A DNA stretch of 64,000 nucleotides from Leadbetterella sp035299025. GTDB taxonomy: Bacteria > Bacteroidota > Bacteroidia > Cytophagales > Spirosomataceae. Positions 50,238 to 58,602 of this stretch are shown in pieces; position 1 is the first letter of the stretch, and each line of letters begins with the position of its first letter. The stretch spans positions 806,001-870,000 of the forward strand of contig DATGXK010000007.1 in the NCBI GenBank assembly GCA_035299025.1, given 5' to 3'. The notes beneath the pieces are model-generated. The model was given only the letters and a program-made list of their open reading frames with translations. It was not told the origin of the DNA and made no database searches. The translations under genes were made by a program, and so were the position numbers.

Positions 50238-53225
50238 TTATTTCAAAGTTTCCATGTAAGAGACCAAGTTCTTTAATTCTGCTTCACTAAGGGCAAATTT
50301 AGGCATCAGAGATTCCTTTTTTTGCTCAATTTTTGCCACATCTTTGAGTTTTAGTATGGTAACACTAGCCGAACCTGGATATTTTACCATTAGTTCAATT
50401 TCGGTTTTGGATGTAACAATCGCTTGTACAACATCTCCATTTTTCATGGTGATTTCTTGTGTTTCATATCCAAATCCTACACCTTCGCTTGGATTTATGA
50501 CTGCATTTAACAAACCTTGACGACTCAATTTGTTGCCAATCTGAGATAGTCCCGGGCCGAAATCAACACCTGACCCTTTGGCTTCATGACATGTGATGCA
50601 ATATGTCGTAAAAACTTCTTTTCCGGCTATAAAGTCCCCATTGCCTTTCAAAATATTTTCAACATTGATTGTTTGTCCCCCAGTTGTAGCCACTATTTTG
50701 TTTACTTCATTTCTGATATCACCGTGCCAAGTGCGTTTTAGTATGTTTAGGGCAGTTTCTACATATTCGGCAGGTATTCTATTCGCTTTGAACTCTTCCC
50801 AAAGTATTGCTTCGGATTCCCAACCACCCATTTCATTTATGGCAAGTTTCCTTATTTCTTCTGACTGTTTCTTATTTGAATAAATTTTAATCAACTCCTT
50901 GGCGACAAGTGCATTATCTACATTTCCGTATTTATCTATAGCAGTTTTGTTGGTTTTAGAGTTGCCCAATTCCTTTAATAAGCCTTTAGTGCCATGAAGT
51001 TTTACACTTGTATTTCCGGCCTCAGAAGCTATCTGTCTGTCTTTGGAGTACATAGCGAGCTGGTGAAGGCGGCCAAACTGCGATTTAACTGAAAACTTAT
51101 CCACCAAATCAATAAAGTCTAAGTCATTTTTAATACTTGCCAGAAGCTTTGGAAACTCGGTTTTGAAGTTTTGATTATTCTGAATGGATTTTTGGTCTAA
51201 AATTTTAAAGATAGTGACTTTTTCTTCGTCCGACTTCGCACTTTTTATCAGATTAAAGAGAATGTCGTTTTTATCTTTACCAGTCTGAAAATCAAATGCT
51301 CGGTAATATTTCCATCTATTTTTCGGTTGTTCGTTCACAATTATTTCGGAAAGATAAGCCATCGTTTTTGTTCCTCGGCTTCTCCATACAATTTCCTTAA
51401 TATGCTCTTTTTTTAACCAATCTGCACCTTCTTTGGCTTTCAATAACTCAAGTGAAGCGTCCCAGTCTTGATTGGCCGCAATGCCCAATGCTTCTAAAAA
51501 CCAGCGGTCATTTCCCTTGTAACTAGAAGCCAAATTTGTCCAAATATCAGAATAGTTTTTATGCCTTATGGCCAAGGCCACCTCGCGTCTAACTTGAATC
51601 GAAGCATCAGAAGACATTTCTTTCAAGAATTCGTAAGGATTTTTGAAAAACTTGCGGGCCATTCTAACGGAGAGTACTCTTAAATCTTCGTTTTGACTTT
51701 CGGATGCATGATTGACCCAAAGGCTATTCTGTCCGGCCAACAACCAGTAGGCACGAGCCGCCATAGCCTTATTTGGTTCATTTAAAAGCTCTTTTAATGA
51801 TGCTTCAGCAGCAGAATCCATTTTTTTCAAAGCCTGATACGCAAGGTATCTGGTAGCCTGATTGGGACTTTGCAAAGCTTTGGTGGCTCCAGTGGCAGTG
51901 TTAAAATCATTAGTAGGCACTTTATATTTAACACCTTTTGGGGCTATTCTGTAAATTCTTCCGCGTAGAGAGTCGCCCATGGCATGGCCGCCGACACCGG
52001 GGTCATACCAGTCGGAAACAAAAATAGAGCCATCTGGAGCTACTGTAATATCCGAAGGTCTAAACCATTTGTCACGTTTTGATCCATCCAAGATATTTAA
52101 AACCGAGGCCTTAAATCCGGCACCCTCTTTGGAGGTCGGATATGCTCTAACGATATTCGGACCAGCGTCGCAATGGATGATTTGGTTTTGATATTTGGCA
52201 GGAAGCAAAGAACCCTCGTAGAATATTATTCCTGTAGGAGAGCCTGCATAAGTCTGGAGCAAATTAGGCACTACGCCGGGGTCATTAAGGTGCCAATGTC
52301 TGAAAAAAACGGAGTCTTCCATGTTTGTTCTTCTTACTCTCCAGTCTGCACCAGTTACTTCATCTTTGAAGCCGTAATTGCCATAATCCATTACGTAGTT
52401 TATTCTGGTGCTTCTGTTTCCGTCGTCGTCGTTGTCTGACTGCCACATTTTACCGTAACTGTCAAGTGCGAGCTCATAATTGTTCCTGAAATTCCAAGCG
52501 AGCGGCTCCAAGTCAGTTCCGTCTTCATTTGCTCTAAATACCATACCTTCCCTGTAAGGCTTGCCCTCGCCAGTGATAACTTGTTTTTTGTCATCTAAAA
52601 AGGGCTTTCCTTCCTTAGAAATTAAAGTATTGCCAGAGTTGCCGAAATTGAAATATAGTTTGCCGTCTGGACCAAAAACGAAAGCATGCATTCCGTGATC
52701 ATGTTGTAATCCACCTATTCCAGTGAAGATAGTTTCTTTTCGGTCAGGTATATCGTCACCGTTTTCATCTGTAAATACAAATACATTTGGACTACAAGAA
52801 ACATATACTTTGTTTCCTAAAACTGCAATTCCTAGAGCCGCATTGATGTCTTCTCCTTGATAAAAAACCTTCGATTTATCGGCTTTACCGTCGTTGTCTG
52901 TATCCTCCATGATCAATATACGGTCCCCCTTCTTATTGTATGGATTTCTGGGGTTCAACGTATTGCGATAATTATAGGCTTCACAAATCCATACCCTTCC
53001 TTTGGCATCTATGTCCATGTTTGTAGGGTTTGTCATCATTGGCTCAGAAGCAAAAAGCGAAATCTCAAGATCGGGGTCTAGGAGTTCAATACCATCTAGG
53101 GCATGTTCTACACTTCTTTTTTGTGAATCTGTCAGTTTGGCGTATTCTTCGGCAGACAGTGGATCTTTCTGATCTGAGATAAATGCACAAAGAGATAATG
53201 CCAATAAAAAGGATAGTTTTTTCAT
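50238..53225 (-). CDS. PVC-type heme-binding CxxCH / membrane-bound dehydrogenase-like protein
   Basis: A 995-residue exported protein (signal peptide MKKLSFLLALSLCAFIS). Residues ~40-430 form a beta-propeller related to sugar dehydrogenases (PTNMDIDAKGRVWICEAYNYR, DHGMHAFVFGPDGKLYFNFG, APDGSIFVSDWYDPGVGG). Residues ~440-830 are HEAT-like helical repeats. The C-terminal cytochrome c domain has TYCITCHEAKGSGVDFGPGL (CxxCH, haem c) and a late Met-rich tail ESLMPKFALSEAEL that may hold the axial Met. This architecture is common in Planctomycetes and some Bacteroidota, where sugar or polyol oxidation is suspected but unproven. Confidence 0.88.
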   Translation of the reverse strand: MKKLSFLLALSLCAFISDQKDPLSAEEYAKLTDSQKRSVEHALDGIELLDPDLEISLFASEPMMTNPTNMDIDAKGRVWICEAYNYRNTLNPRNPYNKKGDRILIMEDTDNDGKADKSKVFYQGEDINAALGIAVLGNKVYVSCSPNVFVFTDENGDDIPDRKETIFTGIGGLQHDHGMHAFVFGPDGKLYFNFGNSGNTLISKEGKPFLDDKKQVITGEGKPYREGMVFRANEDGTDLEPLAWNFRNNYELALDSYGKMWQSDNDDDGNRSTRINYVMDYGNYGFKDEVTGADWRVRRTNMEDSVFFRHWHLNDPGVVPNLLQTYAGSPTGIIFYEGSLLPAKYQNQIIHCDAGPNIVRAYPTSKEGAGFKASVLNILDGSKRDKWFRPSDITVAPDGSIFVSDWYDPGVGGHAMGDSLRGRIYRIAPKGVKYKVPTNDFNTATGATKALQSPNQATRYLAYQALKKMDSAAEASLKELLNEPNKAMAARAYWLLAGQNSLWVNHASESQNEDLRVLSVRMARKFFKNPYEFLKEMSSDASIQVRREVALAIRHKNYSDIWTNLASSYKGNDRWFLEALGIAANQDWDASLELLKAKEGADWLKKEHIKEIVWRSRGTKTMAYLSEIIVNEQPKNRWKYYRAFDFQTGKDKNDILFNLIKSAKSDEEKVTIFKILDQKSIQNNQNFKTEFPKLLASIKNDLDFIDLVDKFSVKSQFGRLHQLAMYSKDRQIASEAGNTSVKLHGTKGLLKELGNSKTNKTAIDKYGNVDNALVAKELIKIYSNKKQSEEIRKLAINEMGGWESEAILWEEFKANRIPAEYVETALNILKRTWHGDIRNEVNKIVATTGGQTINVENILKGNGDFIAGKEVFTTYCITCHEAKGSGVDFGPGLSQIGNKLSRQGLLNAVINPSEGVGFGYETQEITMKNGDVVQAIVTSKTEIELMVKYPGSASVTILKLKDVAKIEQKKESLMPKFALSEAELKNLVSYMETLK

Positions 53226-53437
53226 TTGGGGTTGAATTTGAAAGAAAACGATTTGTTCCTAAAATTTGGAATAGGTAATCCTTGATTACCAAGCGTAAAT
53301 ATAATTGTTTTCGGTTAACACAACCAAAAAAACAACCTACTGAATCAATAGAAATTAAACGAAAACCCTTTTCTTTATTGGGAAATAAAGAAAGATGTTT
53401 TGCGAGAAAGTAAAATTAGTAAAACACCCCAAAACGT

Positions 53438-54451
53438 TTATTTCCACCCTTGAGCTACAATTTTGGTTTTTTCACCAGAATTCAACACAAGCCAATTCTC
53501 TTTTTCGCTGGTTACAAAACCGATAGGAGTGATTTCTGGAATATTTTTAATTTTTTCAAAATCTGCTTGTTTGAAAGTCATCAATAGCTCATAATCCTCA
53601 CCGCCGCTAATCACGCTTGCAATTGGATTTAGGTTAAACTCTGTGCTCGTTTCCAGAGTAATGTTCTCGATTGGTATGTTCTCAAAAAAGATGGTAAAAC
53701 CCTTTTCCGAGTGTTTTGAAAGGTGTAAAATCTCCGAAGCCAGACCATCCGAAATATCTATCATAGATGTCGGTATAACACCTATTTCGTTCATGTCATG
53801 CACGATGTCTGTTCTACCCTCGGGCTTAAGCTGTCTGCCAACAACGTAGGATTTATCATCAATTTTCGGTTGCATATTCGGATTGCCCAGAAATTCTTGC
53901 TTTTCTCTTTCCAAAACCTGAAGGCCCATATAAGCAGCACCTAAGTCGCCGGTTACGCACACAATGTCATTCTCTCCAGCTCCTGACCGATAAACAATTT
54001 TGTCTTTTTTAACCTCGCCAATGGCCGTTACAGATATAACCAGTCCTGAACGGCTTGAGGATGTATCTCCACCCACCAAATCAATATGATAAGCCTCACA
54101 GGCGGCATTTACACCTTCATAGAATTCATCTACGGCCTCCAGATTAAATCTGTTACTTATCGCTATAGAAACTGTTATTTGCTTTGGGGTGCCATTCATT
54201 GCGGCTATATCCGAAACATTTATGGCCACAGCCTTATATCCCAAATGCTTTAGCGGTGTATAGGTTAGATCGAAATGTACTCCCTCAAGAAGCATATCTG
54301 TACTTACCAGGGTGAAAGAATCACCATTATCAATCACCGCTGCGTCATCTCCGATACCAAATTTGGTAGAGTCATTATATTTTACCGCACCCTTCTTAAT
54401 TCTGTCGATTAGGCCAAATTCTCCTAAGCTTTCAATTGTTTCGTTTTCCAT
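53438..54451 (-). CDS. thiL: Thiamine-monophosphate kinase
   Basis: A 337-residue PurM-like kinase that phosphorylates thiamine monophosphate to the active diphosphate. GEFGLIDRIKKG, FGIGDDAAVIDNGDSFTLVSTDMLLEGVHFDL and YKAVAINVSDIAAMNGTPKQ are diagnostic, with aspartates binding magnesium-ATP. CVTGDLGAAYMGL and DISDGLASEILHL follow. The length is normal. It is on its own; no other thiamine gene is in the window. Confidence 0.94.
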   Translation of the reverse strand: MENETIESLGEFGLIDRIKKGAVKYNDSTKFGIGDDAAVIDNGDSFTLVSTDMLLEGVHFDLTYTPLKHLGYKAVAINVSDIAAMNGTPKQITVSIAISNRFNLEAVDEFYEGVNAACEAYHIDLVGGDTSSSRSGLVISVTAIGEVKKDKIVYRSGAGENDIVCVTGDLGAAYMGLQVLEREKQEFLGNPNMQPKIDDKSYVVGRQLKPEGRTDIVHDMNEIGVIPTSMIDISDGLASEILHLSKHSEKGFTIFFENIPIENITLETSTEFNLNPIASVISGGEDYELLMTFKQADFEKIKNIPEITPIGFVTSEKENWLVLNSGEKTKIVAQGWK

Positions 54452-54482
54452 TTGGCAAAATTAGGTTATCCAAAGCTATATA

Positions 54483-54512
54483 CAAAAAAAAGGTGTCTCT
54501 TTCGAAACACCT
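54483..54512 (-). terminator. Terminator after the 54.5-kb lipoprotein gene
   Basis: Minus strand AGGTGTTTC / GAGACACCT with GAAA loop and one G-U pair, followed by seven or more T residues. Confidence 0.82.
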
Positions 54513-54536
54513 CCATAATACCTTTGCAAATATATC

Positions 54537-54983
54537 TTAATTAAGAGTTAGCGTATATGTATTTGTAGTGTTGCCAGTTTTCGGATATGGCGTAGTGCTG
54601 GTCAGAATCAAGTCAGTGCCTTCGTCAGAAAGCGAAGTAATTGTAAAGTCAAGATTTCCACCCGTTCCTGTAGGTTGCGGTGTAAGCCCTTTAATGGACA
54701 AAGTGGTGGCTGTAACGGTGTAAGTACCTGTATAGGTACCGCCATCTATTTCTCTTATGGTAACTGCCGGAGGAGCCGATAAATCTAACTTGTAGGTGCT
54801 GTACCCAGGTTTTATATTACTCGTGCCTCCTTTTTTATAAACTTCGGTGCTGTTCTCCTTAACAGCGGCCGCAATCCAAACCTTTGCAATACGCTCTGAT
54901 ACAGGGGCAACTTTCGGGCCGCATGCACTAAATAAAAACACTCCAACGGAGAAAAGCGTGGAAAAAAGTACCTTTTTATTCAT
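54537..54983 (-). CDS. Small lipoprotein, lipocalin-like
   Basis: A 148-residue lipoprotein: signal MNKKVLFSTLFSVGVFLFSAC, Cys21 acylated. The rest is Thr/Gly-rich and beta-strand-like (IREIDGGTYTGTYTVTATTLSI, LDFTITSLSDEGTDLILTSTTP), resembling the lipocalin-like lipoproteins common in Bacteroidota, but I cannot name a family. The start at MNKKVLF gives a proper signal; an upstream ATG would add 23 unrelated residues. It has a single unit with its own terminator. Confidence 0.75.
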   Translation of the reverse strand: MNKKVLFSTLFSVGVFLFSACGPKVAPVSERIAKVWIAAAVKENSTEVYKKGGTSNIKPGYSTYKLDLSAPPAVTIREIDGGTYTGTYTVTATTLSIKGLTPQPTGTGGNLDFTITSLSDEGTDLILTSTTPYPKTGNTTNTYTLTLN

Positions 54984-55123
54984 TTTGAAATTGTTTTCTT
55001 TATAAAACGTAAATATATCTTGATTCGTTGTATAAGGCAAAAAAAATGCCATAATTTTCTTTTAGAAACGTACCTAATGAAACATTTACGTACTTTTATG
55101 CCCAAAAACTTAAGTTTTGAAAT

Positions 55124-55354
55124 TTGAAAGAAATTAAGAAAAGAGCACTTTCGCTAAGAAATGGTACGGATAAACCCGAAATTTGGGTGGCATACCAAGG
55201 TCTGGTTTACGATGTGACAGCATCGAGACTTTGGAAAAATGGGAAACATTATGAGCACTGGGCAGGACAAGATCTAACTGAAGAACTACAAGATGCTCCT
55301 CACACGGCAAAAGTTTTTGAAAAATATGAAGCAATCGGAATATTAATAGATTAA
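55124..55354 (+). CDS. Cytochrome b5-like heme-binding protein, TTG start
   Basis: A 76-residue cytochrome b5-fold protein. WVAYQGLVYDVTASRLWKNGKHYEHWAGQDLTEELQDAPHTAKVFEKY fits the short bacterial form, with His residues in KHYEHWAG and APHTAK as likely heme ligands. It is soluble and has no signal peptide. Translation appears to begin at TTG, since no in-frame ATG precedes the first strand. A small membrane protein gene starts two bases after it and may anchor it. Confidence 0.85.
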   Translation: MKEIKKRALSLRNGTDKPEIWVAYQGLVYDVTASRLWKNGKHYEHWAGQDLTEELQDAPHTAKVFEKYEAIGILID

Positions 55355-55356
55355 TT

Positions 55357-55551
55357 ATGAAACTCTTAGATACACTTTTGATATTTGCAAGTTTAGGTTT
55401 TTTGGTGATTTGGGTAGACCAATTTATTTACAAAGATGTAGCTTTTTCGGATACTTATTTTTGGTTAATGTTTGGTTTAGGAGGTATCATGTATGCTCTT
55501 TACAGGAGAGGCGTACAGAAGTTAAATGATAACCAAGGGAAGAAAAAGTAG
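55357..55551 (+). CDS. Small membrane protein next to cytochrome b5-like gene
   Basis: A 64-residue protein with two hydrophobic helices (LLIFASLGFLVIWVDQFIY and YFWLMFGLGGIMYALYRRG) and a Lys-rich soluble tail (KLNDNQGKKK). Family not recognised. It begins two bases after the cytochrome b5-like gene and is probably co-translated, so it may bring that protein to the membrane. Its last 30 bases overlap the convergent UbiA-like gene. Confidence 0.75.
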   Translation: MKLLDTLLIFASLGFLVIWVDQFIYKDVAFSDTYFWLMFGLGGIMYALYRRGVQKLNDNQGKKK

Positions 55552-56373
55552 GGCATCTATGACCCATCTGTAGTTTTTTTGAAATAGGGCTGAGTTTGCA
55601 ACAATCAATGAGGTAGTTATTGAAATAAACACCAAAACAAAACTGAGCAAGTTAGGATAATAAACCTGTGAGCTGAAGAAAATTATGACCACAAATATTT
55701 GAAAAGCTGCTATTAAGTTAATTACCCTCCTGCTGGCTTTTTCTCCCATTTTGGTCGTAAGATTTTGGATGTTTTTGTCTACTATTGTTTCGAAATAAGA
55801 GAAGGAAAGAGAGTTTTGGAGAATTGCCCCGAAAAACATAAAGCCCAGTAACCAAGAACTAAAACTAATGCTAGAGTTCAAGGTAAATGGTACTCCTACC
55901 ACTGCTAAAGTATAAATCAAAGGCATGAAAATTTCTTTAAGAAATGGCCATCTTTGGGTGATATAATATAGATATATCAAAACAAATATGCCCAAAATCA
56001 GGCCGTATACGATGAGTTTGGTAGGTTGGAAAAATGCCATAACCACCGAAATGGCGACTGCGGAAATCATCAAAATCTGAAGAATAAACTGATATTTGAA
56101 ATGAAACTGATGCCTCTCAGTAGTAATTTCTTCAGAAGAAACATTGTCTTTCAATCTATCAAATATATAAATTGCCCAACAGGTAAGGCAAAGTTGAGCG
56201 AGTGATAGATAGTCGTTAAAAGCTTGCCCATTAGGCAGTTTTGCAAAAGAAACAAAACACACCGCCGTAGCTGCTACAACGTTGAGATTAGAAAGTACCA
56301 AGAAATTAAAAACCTTTTGGGCAAACTTCAGAATCATATTCTTTAGAAAAAGTTGCCCAAAAGTATCAATCAT
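55522..56373 (-). CDS. UbiA-like polytopic membrane protein
   Basis: A 283-residue protein with about eight transmembrane helices. CLTCWAIYIFDRLKDN resembles the first Asp-rich motif of UbiA prenyltransferases (NDxxDxxxD), but only part of the motif is present, and the second one (expected in SFSYFETIVDKNIQNLTTKMGE) is also atypical. A prenyl- or lipid-transfer activity is possible but may have been lost. The ATG overlaps the stop of the hydrolase gene by eight bases, so translation is coupled; a second ATG 12 codons later also fits. Confidence 0.65.
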   Translation of the reverse strand: MIDTFGQLFLKNMILKFAQKVFNFLVLSNLNVVAATAVCFVSFAKLPNGQAFNDYLSLAQLCLTCWAIYIFDRLKDNVSSEEITTERHQFHFKYQFILQILMISAVAISVVMAFFQPTKLIVYGLILGIFVLIYLYYITQRWPFLKEIFMPLIYTLAVVGVPFTLNSSISFSSWLLGFMFFGAILQNSLSFSYFETIVDKNIQNLTTKMGEKASRRVINLIAAFQIFVVIIFFSSQVYYPNLLSFVLVFISITTSLIVANSALFQKNYRWVIDALLFLPLVII

Positions 56374-57166
56374 TTTCTATAAATACCTTCATGGCCAAGT
56401 TATATTTCTCTGGCTCCTCTAATACACCAGAATGGCCCGCACCCTCAATAATGACCAATTTGGAGTTTACAATGTTATCTGCCAAAAATTGAGATTTATC
56501 TACTGGACATGGGACATCCTCTCGGCCCACCAATACCAGTGTTGGACATTTGATGTCTGGCAAATAGTGCTCGGTACTCAATCTTGTAATTACACCTTCT
56601 GTGGCTTTCACAATCAACTGTCGATTGTTTTCCTTAAGTTTTTTCAAGAAAATCTCGTATTGGCCTATTCTTGATTTGTCACTTAAAAACTTTCTTCCAA
56701 ACATAATGCTCATTATGGATTTCTCAACAGGCCAATAACCCACAGTTTTTACCATGTTGTTTAGCATTTTGTATTTCGAAATACTATCTATGGTTTCGGC
56801 ATCTGTGGTTGACTCCATCAATATCATTTTTTTTACCAAGTCAGGTCTCTTGGCGGCTAAAGCAATACCTACGTAACCGCCCATCGACAAGCCTGCGAAA
56901 ATCACAGGCTTGCCAACTAGGGTTTCTATAATCTCTACAGTATCTTCCAGAAGACTATCCATGTCGTATTTGCCATTTTTGGAAGTGGAGCCACCTTGGC
57001 CTCGAAAATCAAAGGCCAGAATGCGATATTTGTTTTTGAAAAAGGCTATTTGATTGTGAAACAGCCAGTTGCTCCACAATAATCCATGTGCAAAGACAAT
57101 CGCTTCTTCTCCATCTCCCTCAGTCGTGTAGTGATAGGTTGCGTTTTTTAATTCAATAATTGGCAT
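56366..57166 (-). CDS. Alpha/beta hydrolase
   Basis: A 266-residue hydrolase of the proline iminopeptidase/haloperoxidase-like type. HGLLWSNWLFHNQI holds the oxyanion segment, and FDFRGQGGSTSKNGKYDMDSLLEDTVEII is typical. The nucleophile is in VIFAGLSMGGYVGIAL, the acid in VLVGREDVPCP and the His in EGAGHSGVLEEPEKYN. It has no signal peptide. The substrate is unknown. It lies between the oxoamine synthase (7-base gap) and the UbiA-like gene, suggesting lipid or ester metabolism. Confidence 0.88.
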   Translation of the reverse strand: MPIIELKNATYHYTTEGDGEEAIVFAHGLLWSNWLFHNQIAFFKNKYRILAFDFRGQGGSTSKNGKYDMDSLLEDTVEIIETLVGKPVIFAGLSMGGYVGIALAAKRPDLVKKMILMESTTDAETIDSISKYKMLNNMVKTVGYWPVEKSIMSIMFGRKFLSDKSRIGQYEIFLKKLKENNRQLIVKATEGVITRLSTEHYLPDIKCPTLVLVGREDVPCPVDKSQFLADNIVNSKLVIIEGAGHSGVLEEPEKYNLAMKVFIEND

Positions 57167-57173
57167 ATAATAT

Positions 57174-58451
57174 TTAGTTTGAATACAATTCGCTTCTTAG
57201 AGGTATTGCAAAGTTATAGGCTCCGCTTTGAAGTTTAGTTCTTATTTTTTTAAATGCATCTATGGTATAATCTACGTCTTCGTAGGTGTGCATTGAGGTT
57301 GGAATCAATCTCAACATCACAACACCCTTGTTTACAACCGGATATATAACTACAGAACAGAAAATGTTTAGATTTTCTCTGAGATCAATAATCATGTTTC
57401 CGACTTCGTTTTGAGTAAAATCTCGATTGAAATAAACAGGTGTTACATGGCTATTAGTGGTCTCCAGATTAAAGCCTTCGGCCTTTAGACCATTTTGTAA
57501 ACGCATAGCGATGTCCCAAAGTTTTGTTCTAAACTGCGGATTTTCTCTTAAAACCTCCAGTCTTTTTATTCCGCCCAATACATAACCCATTGGGAGTGCT
57601 TTGGCATAAATTTGAGACCTCACATTGTACCTCAGATATTTTACAACTTCCGAACTAGCACCCACAAATGCTCCCATAGCAGACATGGCCTTCGTAAATG
57701 TAGCAAAATATAAATCAACACCCGACTCGCAATTGAAATGTTCTGGAGTACCTCTACCATTTTTGCCTAAAACACCAAAACCATGGGCATCGTCTACCAG
57801 TAGTTTGAAATCATAATTCTCTTTTAGTCTTACAATCTCGTCGATTTTACCAATCTGGCCGGTCATTCCGAAAACTCCTTCGGTGATTACCAAAATACCA
57901 CCGCCGTTTTGAGCCGAAAGCTTCGTAGCACGTTTGAGATTTAATTCCAAACTTGCCATGTCGTTGTGATTATAACGATAATACGCACCTCCCTTGGCTT
58001 TGTGCAGTCTGATGCCATCTATGAGGCACGCATGGCAGTCACCATCGTATACGATTACGTCTCGGTGGTCTACTAAAGACTCTATCACCGACATAATGCC
58101 TTGATAGCCAAAATTCATAAGAAACGCATCTTCATAGCCGGAAAAATCGGCAAGGTCTCGCTCAAATTTTTCGTGATGATAGGAATTGGCACTCATCATT
58201 CGTGAACCCATCGGGTAGCTCAAACCGTACTTGTTTATGGCATCTGAGTCTGCTTTTCTGACCTCGGGATGATTGGACAGGCCTAAATAATTATTTAGAG
58301 ACCAATTCAAGATTTTGTTACCGTTGAAGGTCATGTACGGACCTATGTCTCCCTCGAGAATAGGATAGCTAAAATAATGGTGACCAAAGTGTGAAATGGC
58401 ACCTAAAGGACCAAGGTCCTTCGAGATTTTGTCAAAGATGGATACTCTCAC
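57174..58451 (-). CDS. Alpha-oxoamine synthase (serine palmitoyltransferase / cysteate acyltransferase-like)
   Basis: A 425-residue PLP enzyme that condenses an amino acid with an acyl thioester and releases CO2. LNWSLNNYLGLSNHPEV and SGYEDAFLMNFGYQGIMSV are family blocks. The cofactor residues are in LLVDDAHGFGVLGKNG and the Schiff-base Lys in FATFTKAMSAMGAFVG. The extended N terminus resembles Bacteroidota enzymes that start sphingolipid or sulfonolipid (capnine) synthesis, rather than BioF. The start is GTG; no in-frame ATG is nearby. A 16-base palindrome lies 75 bases upstream. Which amino acid is used is not decidable by eye. Confidence 0.85.
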   Translation of the reverse strand: MRVSIFDKISKDLGPLGAISHFGHHYFSYPILEGDIGPYMTFNGNKILNWSLNNYLGLSNHPEVRKADSDAINKYGLSYPMGSRMMSANSYHHEKFERDLADFSGYEDAFLMNFGYQGIMSVIESLVDHRDVIVYDGDCHACLIDGIRLHKAKGGAYYRYNHNDMASLELNLKRATKLSAQNGGGILVITEGVFGMTGQIGKIDEIVRLKENYDFKLLVDDAHGFGVLGKNGRGTPEHFNCESGVDLYFATFTKAMSAMGAFVGASSEVVKYLRYNVRSQIYAKALPMGYVLGGIKRLEVLRENPQFRTKLWDIAMRLQNGLKAEGFNLETTNSHVTPVYFNRDFTQNEVGNMIIDLRENLNIFCSVVIYPVVNKGVVMLRLIPTSMHTYEDVDYTIDAFKKIRTKLQSGAYNFAIPLRSELYSN

Positions 58452-58525
58452 TGTTTTTATGTTTTTTGGTAAAAAAATATTAGAGAGTGTTGTTTAATTT
58501 TTTCAAAAAGCACATAGAATACCAC

Positions 58526-58541
58526 CCTGAATTAATTCAGG
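58526..58541. promoter_or_regulatory. 16-base palindrome upstream of the oxoamine synthase
   Basis: CCTGAATTAATTCAGG, a perfect palindrome without a T run on either side, in the 151-base gap between the oxoamine synthase and dacB genes. Possible operator. Confidence 0.45.
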
Positions 58542-58602
58542 AAAGTATGTTATCGTTAAAATTCTTGTTTTTGGGAACATCAATAATTTGAAGCAAATAA
58601 AA

